NCBI GenBank assembly: GCA_021738105.1
Contig: JAIPCS010000025.1
Span: 1-22,168, forward strand
DNA: 22,168 nt
Direction: 5' to 3'
DNA from: Sulfuritalea sp.
Lineage (GTDB): Bacteria > Pseudomonadota > Gammaproteobacteria > Burkholderiales > Rhodocyclaceae
A program made the translations under genes and the position numbers. A model generated the notes under the pieces. It did not search any database. It worked only from the letters and a program-made list of their open reading frames with translations, and was not told where the DNA came from. Below, piece by piece: positions 21,588-22,168 of the stretch (position 1 is its first letter; each line of letters begins with the position of its first letter).

Positions 21588-22168
21588 CTATTCCTCGAGT
21601 TCCCGCACCATCTCGGAAAGAGACGAAACAATGTCGGACATTCCCACGGAAAGGTTGATCAGGATTCGCTGGCCAAGCTCGGGCTGCCTGCGGCAGAGTT
21701 GCCGGAAATCCTCACCATCCAGACGCCAGCACACGCAGCGGATTTCCGCGATAACGTCGGCGCCCCGCAGTCGGCCGGTGAGCAACCCGACTTCACCGAA
21801 GCTGATGCCGGGTCCGAAGCTCGAGAAGCGCAAAACGCGTCCTTCGATTTGGCGCGAGACAGTGGCCCTCCCGGCAGCAAGCAGATAGATAAAGTCGCTA
21901 TCATCGCCTTCGCGAACGATGTGTGCCCCCGCTTCAAACTCTTCGCGGTGCAGCAGTGCTTCAAGTTGCGGTCTTTCATCGGGTCGAATGCCTTTGAGAA
22001 TGTCGAAGGCCTCCAGCGGGTACTCGCTACCTTCGTCAAGACTGATGCCCGCCGTCGATAACAGAGTTTGCTCTGCATGCATCACGGCGCTGTCAGTATC
22101 GTCAAAGCACCGGCCATCGGCAAACAAGCCGGCCCCGCCCAGGTTTTCTAGCGACTTTCGTATTGATG
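21588..22168 (-). CDS. STAS-cyclic-nucleotide-binding protein C-terminus (5' partial at window edge)
   Basis: The frame is open to the window edge, so the gene starts beyond it; an internal TTG at 22127 is not the start. The first residues (SIRKSLENLGGAGLFADGRC, then FDDTDSAVMHAEQTLL) look like the end of a STAS domain, with the typical FxDxDxAL linker helix. A cyclic-nucleotide-binding domain follows: FEAGAHIVREGDDSDFIYLL, then the phosphate-binding cassette ISFGEVGLLTGRLRGADVIA with its Glu and Arg, and a C-terminal helix ending ELEE. This tail is known on SulP transporters and on some bacterial glutaminases, and the visible part cannot separate the two. Expected role: control of the upstream domain by cAMP or a similar ligand. 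Confidence 0.8.
   Translation of the reverse strand, partial: SIRKSLENLGGAGLFADGRCFDDTDSAVMHAEQTLLSTAGISLDEGSEYPLEAFDILKGIRPDERPQLEALLHREEFEAGAHIVREGDDSDFIYLLAAGRATVSRQIEGRVLRFSSFGPGISFGEVGLLTGRLRGADVIAEIRCVCWRLDGEDFRQLCRRQPELGQRILINLSVGMSDIVSSLSEMVRELEE

Overview
The window is a densely packed, moderately GC-rich stretch of Gram-negative bacterial chromosome. Gene style (long ATGA/GTGA-overlapping operons, PAS-GGDEF-EAL receptors, PsiF protein, SulP-Usp fusion, betaproteobacterial-type hairpin-rich interspersed DNA) suggests a betaproteobacterium, perhaps of the Rhodocyclales/Nitrosomonadales type. This is inference; no rRNA or tRNA is present to confirm it.

Layout. (1) 1-2352, plus: the 3' part of a SulP anion transporter fused to STAS and two UspA domains, then a PduO-type ATP:cob(I)alamin adenosyltransferase. 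(2) 2353-2765: a 413-nt gap without a convincing gene but with nested, mutually exclusive inverted repeats. (3) 2766-10121, plus: a six-gene operon of hydrogenase-4/complex-I-like subunits in the order B-C-E-F-G-I. The large subunit has Ser in place of both Cys of the first NiFe motif and no Cys at all near its C-terminus, so it is best read as an energy-converting-hydrogenase-related (Ehr) complex and not a hydrogenase. A 184-nt hairpin-rich insert separates the large- and small-subunit genes yet leaves ATGA and GTGA stop/start overlaps at its two ends. (4) 10253-11431, minus: an FMN-dependent L-lactate dehydrogenase-type enzyme, convergent with the Ehr operon. (5) 11605-15216, plus: a 1203-residue receptor with six PAS domains, GGDEF and EAL; the first four PAS units repeat with an exact 125-residue period. 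(6) 15318-18948, plus: a five-gene overlapping or closely spaced operon: an HTH-[2Fe-2S]-flavoreductase fusion (with an apparent frameshift near its 3' end), a LexA/UmuD-like S24 domain protein lacking the catalytic lysine, a 77-residue conserved-looking small protein, a 149-residue protein and a 353-residue protein of unknown function. This is the best candidate for a poorly described functional system. (7) 19042-19074: a bidirectional terminator. (8) 19091-21161, minus: two exported proteins, a PsiF-repeat protein with a Met/Pro linker and a 492-residue protein with a run of 11-residue repeats. (9) 21162-21590: an intergenic stretch containing a decayed C-terminal copy of that 492-residue protein. 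(10) 21588-22168, minus: a STAS-cyclic-nucleotide-binding protein cut by the window edge.

How it fits together. The Ehr complex is expected to couple a redox or conformational reaction at its NuoB/C/D-like arm to ion movement through its NuoL/M/H-like membrane arm. Lactate dehydrogenase, the multi-PAS c-di-GMP receptor and the redox/HTH operon give the region a redox-sensing and respiration flavour. Several proteins carry regulatory add-ons (Usp, cNMP, STAS, PAS, HTH). Direct functional links between the blocks are not shown by the sequence.
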